This document shows positions 7,576-16,479 of a stretch of 64,000 nucleotides of DNA, piece after piece. Both the position numbers and the translations under genes were made by a program. The stretch's first letter is position 1. Each line of letters starts with the position of its first letter. The DNA comes from Planctomycetota bacterium (GTDB lineage Bacteria > Planctomycetota > UBA1135 > UBA2386): the NCBI GenBank assembly GCA_020638695.1, contig JACKIB010000017.1, positions 1-64,000 of the forward strand, read 5' to 3'. The notes under the pieces were generated by a model that saw only the letters and a program-made list of their open reading frames with translations, was not told the DNA's origin and searched no databases.

Positions 7576-8794
7576 CGCGCGGTCCGTCTGGCCGCTCGAC
7601 CACCGCGACGCGGCCGAGCCAGTCGAAGAACCGCGGCCAGCTCTTCGCCACCGCTTCGGGATTCTCGACTTCGAGTCCGTGCGGCAACCGTGTGCCGAGC
7701 AGGGCGACGGCCATGACGACACGGTGATCCGGAGGCGCCGGCACCCGTATCGCGCCGTGCGCCTCGGGCAGCGGTCCGTCGACCACGAGCCCGTCGGGAA
7801 GCTCGCGGCAGGTCGCCCCCAGCGCCTCGAGCGCGCGCGCCATGGCGGCGATCCGGTCGCTCTCCTTGTCCCGCAGCGCCGGGGCACCGGCGAGCACCGT
7901 TCGCCCGGGCCGCAGCGCCGCGAGCGCAGCGAGGCACGGGAAGCCGTCGGGACGACTGCGGAGTCCCTCCAGCTCGACTTCGGCACCCGGCGCCGCGCCA
8001 CACAACCGCTGCACGTCCTCGTCGAAACGGGCGTCGGGATGAGCGGTCGGCGCCGCGTCCATCGGCGCCGACATCCCGTGCATCGCCAGCAGCGTGCGAA
8101 CGAACACGGCACTCGATGGATCAGCTGGAACCCGGTATCGCTGCTCACCCACCGGTGCGGTGTAGCCGTGCAGTTCGACCCGCAGGTCCGCGCCTTCCTC
8201 CTCCAGCGCCACCGCGAAGCCGAACGTGCGCAGCACCTCGACGGTCACCGCCAGATAGCCCGGCGCCGTCGGTGCACGGATCACCACGCACCGCGGCTCG
8301 CTCGCCCGGGCCAACCGCACACCCGCACCGAGCAACACGCCGCTCGCGGTCTGCGTGGTGTGCCGCGCGTCGACCTCGAGCGTGCTCGGCCAGGCGACGC
8401 CGCGACCGTCGACCCGCAGCGGCCACCCCTCGTCCACGAGCGCTCCGCAGCTGCGCAAGAACGCCAGCGATGCTGCAGCGCCGCGCGCGCGCAGCCGTGC
8501 ATGCCCGTGCAGGACACACGCCTCCCCGGCGAGCGGCACCAGCACCGACAAGACCCGCAGCGCCGTGCCGTTGTCCTCCAGGTCCACCGGACCCGCACGC
8601 CAATTGACGAGCGCCCGCTGCAACACGGCGGCATCCCGCCCATCGGGCACGCCCTCGACCGTGATGTCCCCCGGGAGGAACGCCGCGAGGCACAACGCGC
8701 GCTGCGCATGGCTCTTGCTCGGCGGCAGTTCGGGAGCCCCGGCGTCTGCCGGGACACCGTGGGGGAGCGGCGCAACTCGAATGGTCGTGTTCAT
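7565..8794 (-). CDS. aroA: 3-phosphoshikimate 1-carboxyvinyltransferase (EPSP synthase)
   Basis: The 409-residue enzyme joins shikimate-3-phosphate and PEP to make EPSP in the aromatic amino-acid pathway. PPSKSHAQR at 24-32 binds both substrates. The PEP/glyphosate loop reads LEDNGTALR (72-80), and RDKESDRI and DHRVVMAVALLG are the C-terminal substrate motifs. The start at 8794 (MNTTIRV) is preferred over upstream codons because the fold starts there. The PEP loop appears one residue shorter than the usual GN(S/A)GTxxR. Otherwise the key residues are present and I expect an active enzyme. It is convergent with the lipoprotein gene and not clustered with other aro genes. Confidence 0.95.
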   Translation of the reverse strand: MNTTIRVAPLPHGVPADAGAPELPPSKSHAQRALCLAAFLPGDITVEGVPDGRDAAVLQRALVNWRAGPVDLEDNGTALRVLSVLVPLAGEACVLHGHARLRARGAAASLAFLRSCGALVDEGWPLRVDGRGVAWPSTLEVDARHTTQTASGVLLGAGVRLARASEPRCVVIRAPTAPGYLAVTVEVLRTFGFAVALEEEGADLRVELHGYTAPVGEQRYRVPADPSSAVFVRTLLAMHGMSAPMDAAPTAHPDARFDEDVQRLCGAAPGAEVELEGLRSRPDGFPCLAALAALRPGRTVLAGAPALRDKESDRIAAMARALEALGATCRELPDGLVVDGPLPEAHGAIRVPAPPDHRVVMAVALLGTRLPHGLEVENPEAVAKSWPRFFDWLGRVAVVERPDGPRATW

Positions 8795-8957
8795 GCGTCC
8801 GGTCGGTCGAACCGCCTCGCGAGATCCTGTCGGATCGTCGCCCGCGACCGGCGGATGCTCACGGCTGCACACCGCCTGCCGCGATGCGGCCGGCGGCGAG
8901 TTTGCGCGAGCGCAGCGTCTGGGTCACGAGAGGTTCGGGTTAGCATCGTCGGCCCGC

Positions 8958-9851
8958 GTGCCCCCCGATTCCACCTTGACCACCGTACTCAGCACCGATC
9001 TCCCGTTCGCCCAGCGCCTCGGCAAGGGCAAGGTTCGCGACCTCTACCTGCTCGGGGACGACCTGCTGCTGGTCGCTACCGACCGCATCTCGGCGTTCGA
9101 CGTCGTGATGACGGAGGGCATCCCCGGCAAGGGCCAAGTGCTCACCGAGCTGTCGGCGTTCTGGTTCGGTCAGCTCGCCGGAATCGTGCCGAATCACTAC
9201 CTCGGCCACGATGTCGATGCGTGGGACGACGTGCCCGCGCAGTTCAAGTCGGTGCTGCGCGGTCGCACCACGAGGTGCCGGCGCTGCACCCCGCTGCCGG
9301 TGGAATGGGTGGTCCGCGGCTACCTGACCGGCAGTGGTTGGTCGGACTACCAACGCAGCGGCAGCGTGTCCGGCGTGCAACTCCCGGCAGGTCTGCAGCA
9401 CGCGAGTCGCATCGAACCGGCGATCCTGACACCGTCCACCAAGGCGGAGACCGGTCACGACGAACCGATCCCGTTCGAACGCACCGTCGAGTTGGTCGGC
9501 CGCGACGTCGCCGAAGCGGCGCGCGACGCCGCACTCGCGCTCTACGCCGCCGGGCGCGACTACGCGGCCGAGCGCGGCATCGTGATCGCGGACACCAAGT
9601 TCGAGTTCGGGCTGGCCGATGGCGAACTGGTGCTGATCGACGAGTGCCTGACCGCCGACAGCAGTCGGTTCTGGCCGGCGTCCGAGGTGGTACCCGGTGG
9701 CAAGCCGACGTCGTTCGACAAGCAGGTGCTGCGCGATTACCTCAACGGCTTGGACTGGAACAAGCAACCGCCGCCCCCGCCACTCCCGGACGAGATCGTG
9801 GCGCGCACCGCCGCCACCTACGCCGACATCCGCACGCGCCTGCTCCACTGA
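8958..9851 (+). CDS. purC: SAICAR synthetase (phosphoribosylaminoimidazole-succinocarboxamide synthase)
   Basis: This ATP-dependent enzyme condenses CAIR with aspartate in purine synthesis. A GTG at 8958 gives a 297-residue protein, typical of the long bacterial/fungal-like PurC. GKGKVRDLYLLG near the N-terminus is the ATP-binding Gly-rich strand. Next come ATDRISAFDVVM, VRGYLTGSGW and TKFEFGLADGELVLIDE, all hallmark PurC motifs. It is followed 52 bp later by purE on the same strand, forming a purine pair with mtnA downstream. No pur regulatory site is visible in the 163 bp upstream. Confidence 0.96.
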   Translation: MPPDSTLTTVLSTDLPFAQRLGKGKVRDLYLLGDDLLLVATDRISAFDVVMTEGIPGKGQVLTELSAFWFGQLAGIVPNHYLGHDVDAWDDVPAQFKSVLRGRTTRCRRCTPLPVEWVVRGYLTGSGWSDYQRSGSVSGVQLPAGLQHASRIEPAILTPSTKAETGHDEPIPFERTVELVGRDVAEAARDAALALYAAGRDYAAERGIVIADTKFEFGLADGELVLIDECLTADSSRFWPASEVVPGGKPTSFDKQVLRDYLNGLDWNKQPPPPPLPDEIVARTAATYADIRTRLLH

Positions 9852-9903
9852 GCGGCGTGCGGCAATCCCTTCCCCACAGACTCCCCCCACGATCAACCGC
9901 CCC

Positions 9904-10407
9904 ATGACCTCTCCGATCGCATTCGTGCTCGGCTCCGACTCGGACCTCGACAGCCTCGAGGGCGCCTTCAAGCTTCTCGACGCGCTGGAAGTCGGCTACG
10001 CCGTCCGCGTGCTATCCGCCCACCGCACCCCGGACGAAGCGTGCTCGTTCGCCCGCAACGCCAAGGATGCCGGCTGCAAGGTGCTGATCGGCTGCGCGGG
10101 CATGGCGGCACACCTCGCCGGTGCGTTGGCGGCCCACTCGCGCCTACCGGTGCTCGGCGTGCCGGTCGACAGTGGTCCGTTGGGCGGCCGCGATGCGCTG
10201 CTGTCGACGGTGATGATGCCCCCGGGGATCCCGGTCGGCACGCTCGGCATCGGTTCCAGTGGCGCCAAGAACGCTGCGCTGCTCGCGGTGCGGATCCTCG
10301 CCCTGCAGGACTCCGCACTCGACCAACGGTTGGCGGCTCACATCGATGCCGACCGCAAGAAGACGTTGGAACGGGATTCGGCGGTGCAGGCGCGCTTCCG
10401 CCGCTAG
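9904..10407 (+). CDS. purE: N5-carboxyaminoimidazole ribonucleotide mutase (PurE, class I)
   Basis: The 167-residue protein interconverts N5-CAIR and CAIR, supplying the substrate of the PurC encoded just upstream. GSDSD at 10-14, SAHRTP at 38-43 (catalytic His40) and GCAGMAAHLAG near 62-72 are the class I signature. A purK would be expected elsewhere in the genome. The stop codon TAG is part of the TAGGAG that serves as a ribosome-binding site for mtnA. Confidence 0.96.
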   Translation: MTSPIAFVLGSDSDLDSLEGAFKLLDALEVGYAVRVLSAHRTPDEACSFARNAKDAGCKVLIGCAGMAAHLAGALAAHSRLPVLGVPVDSGPLGGRDALLSTVMMPPGIPVGTLGIGSSGAKNAALLAVRILALQDSALDQRLAAHIDADRKKTLERDSAVQARFRR

Positions 10408-10418
10408 GAGTCTGCACC

Positions 10419-11447
10419 ATGCGCCCTCCGATCGCCTGGGTCGGCGAGGCGGCCGACGGCCACCTCGAACTGCTCGACCAGACCCTGCTGCCCGCACAGG
10501 AGGTGGTGCTCGAGCTACGCGACATCGGCGGCGTGATCGACGCGATCCAGCGGTTGGCGGTTCGCGGCGCGCCGGCGATCGGCGTCGCGGCGGGCTACGG
10601 GGTGGTGCTCGGCGTGCGCCACGCCGGCGCCTGCGACCCCGCCGAGCTGATCCGCACCCTCGGTGCGGTGTGCGACGAACTCGGTGCCGCCCGCCCCACC
10701 GCCGTCAACCTACAGTGGGCCGTGCAACGGATGCGCGAGCGCGGCAAACGCGAACCCGACCTCGCGGCTCTGCTCGACGAGGCGCACGCGATCCACCAGC
10801 AGGATGCTGCGCTGTGTTTGCAGATCGGCGCCCACGGCGCCGCGCTGGTGCGCGACGGGATGACCGTGCTCACGCACTGCAACGCGGGCCGCCTGGCGAC
10901 CGCGGGCGACGGCACGGCCCTCGCAGTGCTCTACGCGGCGTGGGCCACCGGCACGCGCTTTCGGGTGCTGGCCGACGAAACCCGCCCGCTGCTGCAGGGC
11001 GCGCGCCTCACCGCGCTCGAGCTGCACGACGCCGGCATCCCGGTCGAGGTGATCGCCGACTCCGCGGCCGCCGGCCTGATCGCGCGCGGCGCGGTGGACT
11101 TGGTGATCACCGGCGCCGACCGCATCGCGCGCAACGGCGACGCCGCCAACAAGGTCGGCACCTACGCGGTCGCCCTCGCGGCGGCGGCGCACGGTGTGCC
11201 GATGTACATCGCCGCGCCGTTCAGCACCTTCGACCTCGAACTCGACGACGGCAGTGCGATCCCGATCGAAGACCGCGACCCGGACGAAGTGTTGGGGTTC
11301 GGCGGAATGCGGATCGCTCCACCGGGAGTCGGGGCGCGCAACCCGGCGTTCGATATCACTCCGGGGCGGCTGCTGGCTGGGTTGATCACGGACCGAGGGG
11401 TGATCGCGCCGGTCGACGAGGAAGGGGTGGTGCGGATGCTGGGGTGA
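10419..11447 (+). CDS. mtnA: Methylthioribose-1-phosphate isomerase
   Basis: This 342-residue enzyme of the methionine-salvage pathway converts methylthioribose-1-phosphate to the ribulose isomer. The eIF2B-like fold is evident. VRGAPAIG near 48-55, THCNAG with catalytic Cys154 and TGADRIARNGD with Asp234 are the active-site blocks, and NKVGTYAVALAA follows. It lies 11 bp after purE with an AGGAG ribosome-binding site formed by the purE stop region, so it is most likely co-transcribed with purC-purE. No other mtn genes are in the window. Confidence 0.95.
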   Translation: MRPPIAWVGEAADGHLELLDQTLLPAQEVVLELRDIGGVIDAIQRLAVRGAPAIGVAAGYGVVLGVRHAGACDPAELIRTLGAVCDELGAARPTAVNLQWAVQRMRERGKREPDLAALLDEAHAIHQQDAALCLQIGAHGAALVRDGMTVLTHCNAGRLATAGDGTALAVLYAAWATGTRFRVLADETRPLLQGARLTALELHDAGIPVEVIADSAAAGLIARGAVDLVITGADRIARNGDAANKVGTYAVALAAAAHGVPMYIAAPFSTFDLELDDGSAIPIEDRDPDEVLGFGGMRIAPPGVGARNPAFDITPGRLLAGLITDRGVIAPVDEEGVVRMLG

Positions 11448-11608
11448 GCGGGGCGGGAGCGGATCTGGCTGGAGTGCGATTCGAGAGTCGCGCAGCGCGG
11501 CACCCGACGCCATACCGATAGAAAAGCGAAACTGTGGACTGTTCGGGTCTGGTCCTCACCGCCTCGTTGGGTATCGACCGGGGTGGCATTCCGCCGCGGA
11601 TCCCATCC

Positions 11609-12196
11609 ATGCGAGATCCAGACGACGCAGACGAAGGCGAGGACGATTCGCCCGACAACGTTCTCTACGCAGGCTTCGGGCCAGCGGACTACGCGCTCCC
11701 ACCCGGAGAATCCGCAATGCAGGGCGCGCCCCCGGAGTATCCGCTCGACGTGAGGTCGAGGGTCAAGGTGCCGCGCCGAGCGTTCCTCGTTCTCGGGGCA
11801 GGTGTTCTGGCCAGCGCAGCCAGCGCCCTGTGGTTCGGACTCCGCCCGTCCCCGACTCGCGACGCCACGACGCCGCGCGCAGAGAACATGCCGCCGGACG
11901 TCGTGGTGCTGCTGGCCGGCTGTCGGGCCCTGGCACACGGTCCGATCGACCGGCTGGTCCACACCCACTCGACGTACATTTGGACCGTGCGCCAACACGG
12001 TGGCATGGACCCAGAGCTGTGGGCCGGCATGGACCGTCTCGTCCACTATGTGCTCCTGGATGGATCCGAGTTCGGCGCAACTCTCGCCAGGCGACTCTTG
12101 CCGGCGTACTCCGGTTCGCGCCTGCCGGACTCTCTTGCCCGTCGCCGGCTAGACCTGGAGGAGTTCCTGCGGCGCAGGGGGCGCCGTGCACGCTGA
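11609..12196 (+). CDS. Cassette-1 protein A: acidic protein with a single membrane anchor
   Basis: The protein is 195 residues. The first 55 are very acidic (DDADEGEDD) and contain ADYALPPGE...PPEYP. A single hydrophobic segment at about 58-78 is preceded by PRRAFL, a twin-arginine-like start. The remaining 115 residues are helical and Arg/Leu-rich. It is a clear paralogue of the protein at 13842: the same ADYALPPG block, the same RRxFL anchor and the same C-terminal ARRLLP motif. The order A-B-C with small gaps is repeated 2 kb downstream, indicating a duplicated operon. Topology is likely N-in with the helical part outside, or Tat exported. I recognise no family and assign no function. Confidence 0.75.
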   Translation: MRDPDDADEGEDDSPDNVLYAGFGPADYALPPGESAMQGAPPEYPLDVRSRVKVPRRAFLVLGAGVLASAASALWFGLRPSPTRDATTPRAENMPPDVVVLLAGCRALAHGPIDRLVHTHSTYIWTVRQHGGMDPELWAGMDRLVHYVLLDGSEFGATLARRLLPAYSGSRLPDSLARRRLDLEEFLRRRGRRAR

Positions 12197-12201
12197 CGGT
12201 C

Positions 12202-12480
12202 ATGCACGTTCCCGGTGGTCTCAAAGTCGAGCCCAATCCCGTCGCGGAGGGTGGCGAAGTCACGATCCAGGGCGACGCGAACGCCACCGTGACCATTCTC
12301 ATCCCTGGGAAGAGCGACCCGATCTCGGTGAAGCTCGACAAGGAAGGCCAAGCGAAGCTCAAGGCACCTGTTGGTGCAGGCAAGGAATTCACGGTGACCG
12401 ATCTCGGGTTCCCCAATCCCAATGAAGTGGTTGTCGACGTGGTATCCACATCCAAGGAAGACACGCCATGCGTACGCTAG
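12202..12480 (+). CDS. Cassette-1 protein B: small beta-rich protein
   Basis: The gene encodes 92 residues with no signal peptide. The pattern KVEPNPVAEGGEVTIQG, then strands ending in PGK, then VDVV resembles a single immunoglobulin-like or beta-sandwich domain. It shares about half its residues with the protein at 14444 (EPNP-EGG-VT, GKA or GQAKL, FP-P-EVVVDVV). It begins 5 bp after protein A and overlaps the start of C by 13 bp, so the three are translated together. Without a signal peptide it would stay in the cytoplasm unless partner A exports it. Function unknown. Confidence 0.7.
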   Translation: MHVPGGLKVEPNPVAEGGEVTIQGDANATVTILIPGKSDPISVKLDKEGQAKLKAPVGAGKEFTVTDLGFPNPNEVVVDVVSTSKEDTPCVR

Positions 12481-13611
12481 TCCAATCGATGCCCGCGTTC
12501 CTGCCACTCAAGGCCCTGCTGGCCTCGACCGCCTTGATGCTCTCGACCGCCGGGCTCGCGGCGCAGGGTGAACTCAAACTCGCTGGTGCGTTCGACACCG
12601 CGTCCGCCCCAACGGCTGCATCGCTTCCGGGCCTGGACGGTGGTTTTCGGCAACAGATCCTGATCGGCGCACCTCGATTGGCGTCGATCGCCCAGCGCAA
12701 GATCACCGCTCTCGCATTCCGCCGCGACCTGTCCCGCACCGGTCTCATGGCAGGTGGCTCGGTTCAGATGGAGCTGTGGCTCTCTGCCTGTCCCCATGCG
12801 CCGGAGAAGGCTGTGGAATCATTCGCGGGGAACACGGGTGCCGGGCGGCTGCTGGTGTTCCAAGGAACAATGCAGGTCCCGGACTCTCCCGCAATCTCGG
12901 GCAACCCAGACCCATGGAGCTCCAGCAACTCCGTCGTGCTGACCATTCGGCGTCCCGTTCGACTACACCGGGGGAACACTCTGCATCGATTGGATTGGTC
13001 GCCCAACCGGCAGCAAGCAGCCCAGGGGTTGGATTGCCGACTACGAGGGGGCCGGCGGTGGCGGACAAGCGATCCCCTTCGGCAGAAGCTGCTCGGCATC
13101 GGTCGCAAGCGTGCCGAGCCTGATCGGAGAGGACTGGGGGCTGCGAATCGGCAGCACTCTGCGGATGGTCGGCTACGGTCGCCCCGATGCCCAGCCGTTG
13201 CTGCTGATCGGCGCAAGACCCGTCGCCGGCGGACTCGACCTGGGCGCCATGGGCGCTGTCGGGTGTAAGCAGTACGTCGACTACTTCGCGATGGCGGCCC
13301 TCGCCTTTCAGCCGCCGATCCAAGGGTTCTCGTTCGGCTTCGTCAACTTCTTCGCCCAGGTCCCATCGGATGACGCGCTGCTTGGCAACAGCGTGTTCGC
13401 GCAGCTCGCGGAGATCGAATCGACTGCCAACCGGTCCAATGTCGCGGGTCTGACCACCAGCAACGGACTCGAGTTGCGCATTGGCTCGGCCAAACCCGAC
13501 CTTGGGATGTCCGTGGTGGTTTCGCACCGGGTCGAAGACAAGACGCCGATGCCGAATTCGGGCCGGGTCAACGTCGACACGGCTCCCGTGCTGCGTGTGC
13601 GTTGGCGGTAG
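12468..13611 (+). pseudogene. Cassette-1 protein C: secreted protein gene broken by a frameshift
   Basis: Translation from ATG 12468 gives a good signal peptide (LLASTALMLSTAGLAAQ) and about 160 residues homologous to the intact copy at 14755. At about 12944 the frame shifts by one base (ACC-A-TTC). The continuing frame then reads FGVPFDYTGGTLCIDWIGRP onward to the stop at 13611, again matching the paralogue: TPFGRSCS versus IPFGRSCS, LLLIG, LDL, and GLTTSNGLELR. One inserted base, or a two-base loss, restores about 380 residues. It may be a true pseudogene or an assembly error. The C-terminal G-x-D-L-G-x-x-G-x-x-G-C element recurs in secreted proteins of similar lineages. Function unknown. 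Confidence 0.75.
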
Positions 13612-13841
13612 CGCCGTTTCGAGTCGCAGACCGACAACAACACACCAACGCTCGGCGTGCAGGGGTCGGCGAGAATCGGCTCGGATGGTGACCTAGACCT
13701 AGAAAAAGGAGTCCAGGGCACCGCACTGGGGTTGAGCCGGAGGACTTTCAGGGGATATCCTCCTGGGTGGTGCCGATCCATAGGCCGCATTCCGTGCGGA
13801 GGCCACACCTCCGAGCAGTACGGTCATCGGTCCCGCCAACC

Positions 13842-14447
13842 ATGCGAGACGACGAAGAAGACGACGAGTGCACCGACGAGGATGCACTTCTGGGTCGGCT
13901 GTTGCGATTCGAGTCCATGAAGGAGCCCGGCCGAGCCGACTACGCGCTTCCCCCCGGTACCCCGGCACTGGAAGGTTACCCACCCGAGTTCGAACCCGCC
14001 CCGGATCGACGCCGCTTCCTCGCCGTCGGACTCTCCGCCGCAGCACTCGGGTTCGGTTCCGCCTGGGCGATCGGGCTGCTGCGAGACGGTCCGGACGCGA
14101 CCCCCTTGGCTCCACCCCTGCCTCCACCGGACGAGACCCTCAGCGGGGAGGACCTGCTGCAGCTGCAAGGTGCACGCGCGCTCGCGGCAGGCAGCCTGGC
14201 GCGCTTCCTGAAGTACCACCGCTCGTTCCTCATCACGATGGAGCGCATCGCGCCGCGTGACCCGGCGCTGTGGGACGGCGTTCGTCGCCTCGCACGCGCG
14301 GCCGTGCTGGATCCACGCGCCGACGGTCCGGAACTCGCCCGGCGGTTGCTCCCGATGCTCACGTCCGAACCGACGCACCCCGAGCACGGTCGCCTCATCG
14401 CCGAGTTGCGCGAGCTCCTCGAGCGACACCGCACCCGACCGCGATGA
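13842..14447 (+). CDS. Cassette-2 protein A: acidic protein with a single membrane anchor
   Basis: The 201-residue protein parallels the one at 11609. It has an acidic start (DDEEDDE), ADYALPPGT...GYPPEFE, then DRRRFLAVGL leading into one hydrophobic helix (about 59-80). A Pro-rich linker follows, and a helical domain ending in LARRLLPML. The twin-arginine-like RRxF before the helix is conserved in both copies. Its stop overlaps the next gene's start in ATGA, so coupling is tight. The 230-bp gap before it (13612-13841) holds no gene I can support. Function unknown; the conserved pairing with B and C suggests one envelope-associated unit. Confidence 0.75.
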   Translation: MRDDEEDDECTDEDALLGRLLRFESMKEPGRADYALPPGTPALEGYPPEFEPAPDRRRFLAVGLSAAALGFGSAWAIGLLRDGPDATPLAPPLPPPDETLSGEDLLQLQGARALAAGSLARFLKYHRSFLITMERIAPRDPALWDGVRRLARAAVLDPRADGPELARRLLPMLTSEPTHPEHGRLIAELRELLERHRTRPR

Positions 14448-14725
14448 ACCTCCCCCCCAAGATCACCGTCGAACCCAATCCGGCGCCCGAAGGCGGGTCC
14501 GTGACGGTCACCGGCCCACCGGGGTCCAAGGTCTACGTCAACGTGCCGGGCAAGCCCCCCGCCACCACCGTGGTGCTGGATGACAAGGGGAAGGCGCGGG
14601 TCGACGTACCCGTCGGCGGCGGTGAGGAGTTCGAAGTCAGTGACTGCAAGTTTCCCGACCCGTCGGAAGTGGTCGTGGACGTCGTCGGCTCGGTTCGCCA
14701 AGCCGCCCAGAAGCCACCCAAGTGA
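14444..14725 (+). CDS. Cassette-2 protein B: small beta-rich protein
   Basis: The 93-residue protein starts in the ATGA overlap with protein A. It reads as one beta-sandwich domain: ITVEPNPAPEGGSVTVTG, then VYVNVPGKPP, then FPDPSEVVVDVV. It is the paralogue of the 12202 protein and, like it, lacks a signal peptide. The C-terminal tail is Lys/Pro-rich. Co-translation with an anchored and a secreted protein in both cassettes implies a shared function, which I cannot name. Confidence 0.7.
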   Translation: MNLPPKITVEPNPAPEGGSVTVTGPPGSKVYVNVPGKPPATTVVLDDKGKARVDVPVGGGEEFEVSDCKFPDPSEVVVDVVGSVRQAAQKPPK

Positions 14726-14754
14726 GAGGACGCGAAAACAACGTGCCAACGAGG

Positions 14755-15897
14755 ATGATCGTGAACCACCCCGTCTCGACCCGACCAACTCGCGTGCTGC
14801 CGGGGCTGTTGTTCCTCCCCCTGATGGCCGTCGACGCGTCCGCTCAGCTGGGCCACCCGCTGTCCCCACTCTACGACGCTTCGGTGGCTCCCAGCGCAGG
14901 ACTCGTCCCGGGCCTGCAGGGCGCGTTCCGGCAGCAGATCCTGGTGAGCGCGAGTCGGTTCGTCGCACTCAAGGGGAAGACATTGGTCGGAATCCAGCTG
15001 CGGCGGGACCCGGCACGCACCGAGGCCCTTCGTGGCGGCAGGGTGGCGATGGAGGTGCGCGTCGGTCTGGCGAAGAACGGAGCGAGTCAAGCCAGCGAAG
15101 TGTTCGCCGACAACTGGCAGGGTACGGCGAGTCTCGTGCTCCAGGCCGACGTCACGATCCCGAACTCGCCGGCCCGGCCCGCTCCACGACCACTGTGGGA
15201 CGCGAACGACACGGTCCACCTCGGCTTCACCGGTGGCTTCAAGTTGGGCGACCAAGACGTGTGCATCGAACTCATCGGTCGCCCGGTGACCGGCGTCGAA
15301 CCCTGGATGTGGTACCTCGACTTCGAGCGCGGCAACGGCAACGGGAAGATCACCCCGTTCGGCCGCTCGTGTTCGTCGTTCCACGCCGATGGCCAGAGTC
15401 TGCACGCCCGCAGTACCAGACTGCAGATCGGGAGCACGCTGGAGATCACTTTGCTCGGCCGACCGGCGAGCAACCCACTCCTGTTGATCGGCGGTGCAGC
15501 CCTGCGTCCCGGGCTCGACCTCGCACCACTCGGCGCACCCGGGTGCATGCAGCACATCCAACCGATCTGGAACCTGCCGCTCACCTACCGCGCACCGCCG
15601 ATGCGCTTCCCATTCGCCATCGCCGACTTCGCGACCCGGATCCCGGCCGATCCCGCACTGCTCGACACGAGCACCTTCCTGCAAGCTGCCGACCTAGAGA
15701 CCTCGACATCCGGGAAGACCAACCGAGGCGGCCTCACCACCAGCAACGCGCTGGAGCTCCGCCTGTCGAAGAATGCCCCGACGCTGGGTCTCAGCACGGT
15801 GGAGTCGCATTCCGTGGCCCCCACGTCACCGATGCCACAACGAGGAGTGGTCGACGTCGAGCGGGGCCCGGTCATGCGCTGGGTGTACCGCGATTGA
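14755..15897 (+). CDS. Cassette-2 protein C: secreted protein of unknown function (intact copy)
   Basis: The 380-residue protein starts at the ATG at 14755; GTG 14722 and GTG 14743 are in-frame alternatives that only lengthen the n-region. The signal peptide (LPGLLFLPLMAVDASAQ) is followed by a mature domain with the segments FRQQILVSASRF, VCIELIGRPV, ITPFGRSCSS, LLLIGGAAL, LDLAPLGAPGC and GLTTSNALELRLS. All are shared with the frameshifted copy at 12468 and the first ones are Gly-rich beta strands. It contains a few Cys that could form disulfides outside the cell. No catalytic motif is visible. It may be a structural or adhesive exoprotein. Confidence 0.78.
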   Translation: MIVNHPVSTRPTRVLPGLLFLPLMAVDASAQLGHPLSPLYDASVAPSAGLVPGLQGAFRQQILVSASRFVALKGKTLVGIQLRRDPARTEALRGGRVAMEVRVGLAKNGASQASEVFADNWQGTASLVLQADVTIPNSPARPAPRPLWDANDTVHLGFTGGFKLGDQDVCIELIGRPVTGVEPWMWYLDFERGNGNGKITPFGRSCSSFHADGQSLHARSTRLQIGSTLEITLLGRPASNPLLLIGGAALRPGLDLAPLGAPGCMQHIQPIWNLPLTYRAPPMRFPFAIADFATRIPADPALLDTSTFLQAADLETSTSGKTNRGGLTTSNALELRLSKNAPTLGLSTVESHSVAPTSPMPQRGVVDVERGPVMRWVYRD

Positions 15898-15948
15898 GCA
15901 GGTCGCGCCGGGTCAAGCCCGGCGCCCACGCTGGCCGATGCTCCCTGC

Positions 15949-16467
15949 ATGGCCGTTACGGGCAAGACCAGGACCAAGAGCAAGACCAAGGCCAAGAGCC
16001 CGCGCGGCGCCAGCAAGCCGTCGCGGAGCGTGGCCGAGCGGAAGAAGGCCGGCAAGCAGACCAAGCCGAAGGCGAAGTCCCAAGGCGGCAGCAAGGCCAA
16101 GCGCGGCGCGACGACCGGGAGCAAGACCAAGCGCAAGGCGGCGGGCAAGGCGCGCACCCGTGCCGGGCAGACCGACCCGCTCGAAGCGGACGACTCGGCG
16201 CTGATCGAGATCGACTTGCTGGAGGAAGTCGACGAGTTGGTGGACGACGAGCCGCCGCTCAAGACGAGCAAGGCCCGCGGCCCCCGCACGCCGAGTGTGC
16301 CGCGCTCGGTCAAGCCGGCACCCAAGGTCGCGGATGTCGAGATGAGCCCCGAAGTGCTCGAGTTCATCGGGGCGATCGACGACTATCGCCAGCGCTACTG
16401 CCGCCCGTTCCCGACCTGGACCGAGGTCTGGTTCGTGATCCAGCAGCTCGGCTACCGCAAGGCGTAG
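15949..16467 (+). CDS. Histone-H1-like Lys-rich protein with a C-terminal RPFPTWTEV domain
   Basis: The first 70 of 172 residues are mostly Lys, Arg, Ala, Ser and Thr (KTRTKSKTKAK, KKAGKQTKPKAK), like bacterial H1/HU-tail proteins that bind DNA non-specifically. An acidic patch (about 79-100, ALIEIDLLEEVDELVDDE) follows, then a Pro-rich linker. The last 40 residues (EVLEFIGAIDDYRQRY...RPFPTWTEVWFVIQQLGYRK) form a compact helical module that I associate with planctomycete proteins. A nucleoid or DNA-binding role is inferred from composition. The gene is convergent with uppP, 12 bp apart. Confidence 0.7.
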   Translation: MAVTGKTRTKSKTKAKSPRGASKPSRSVAERKKAGKQTKPKAKSQGGSKAKRGATTGSKTKRKAAGKARTRAGQTDPLEADDSALIEIDLLEEVDELVDDEPPLKTSKARGPRTPSVPRSVKPAPKVADVEMSPEVLEFIGAIDDYRQRYCRPFPTWTEVWFVIQQLGYRKA

Positions 16468-16479
16468 CCGAGCGATCGC

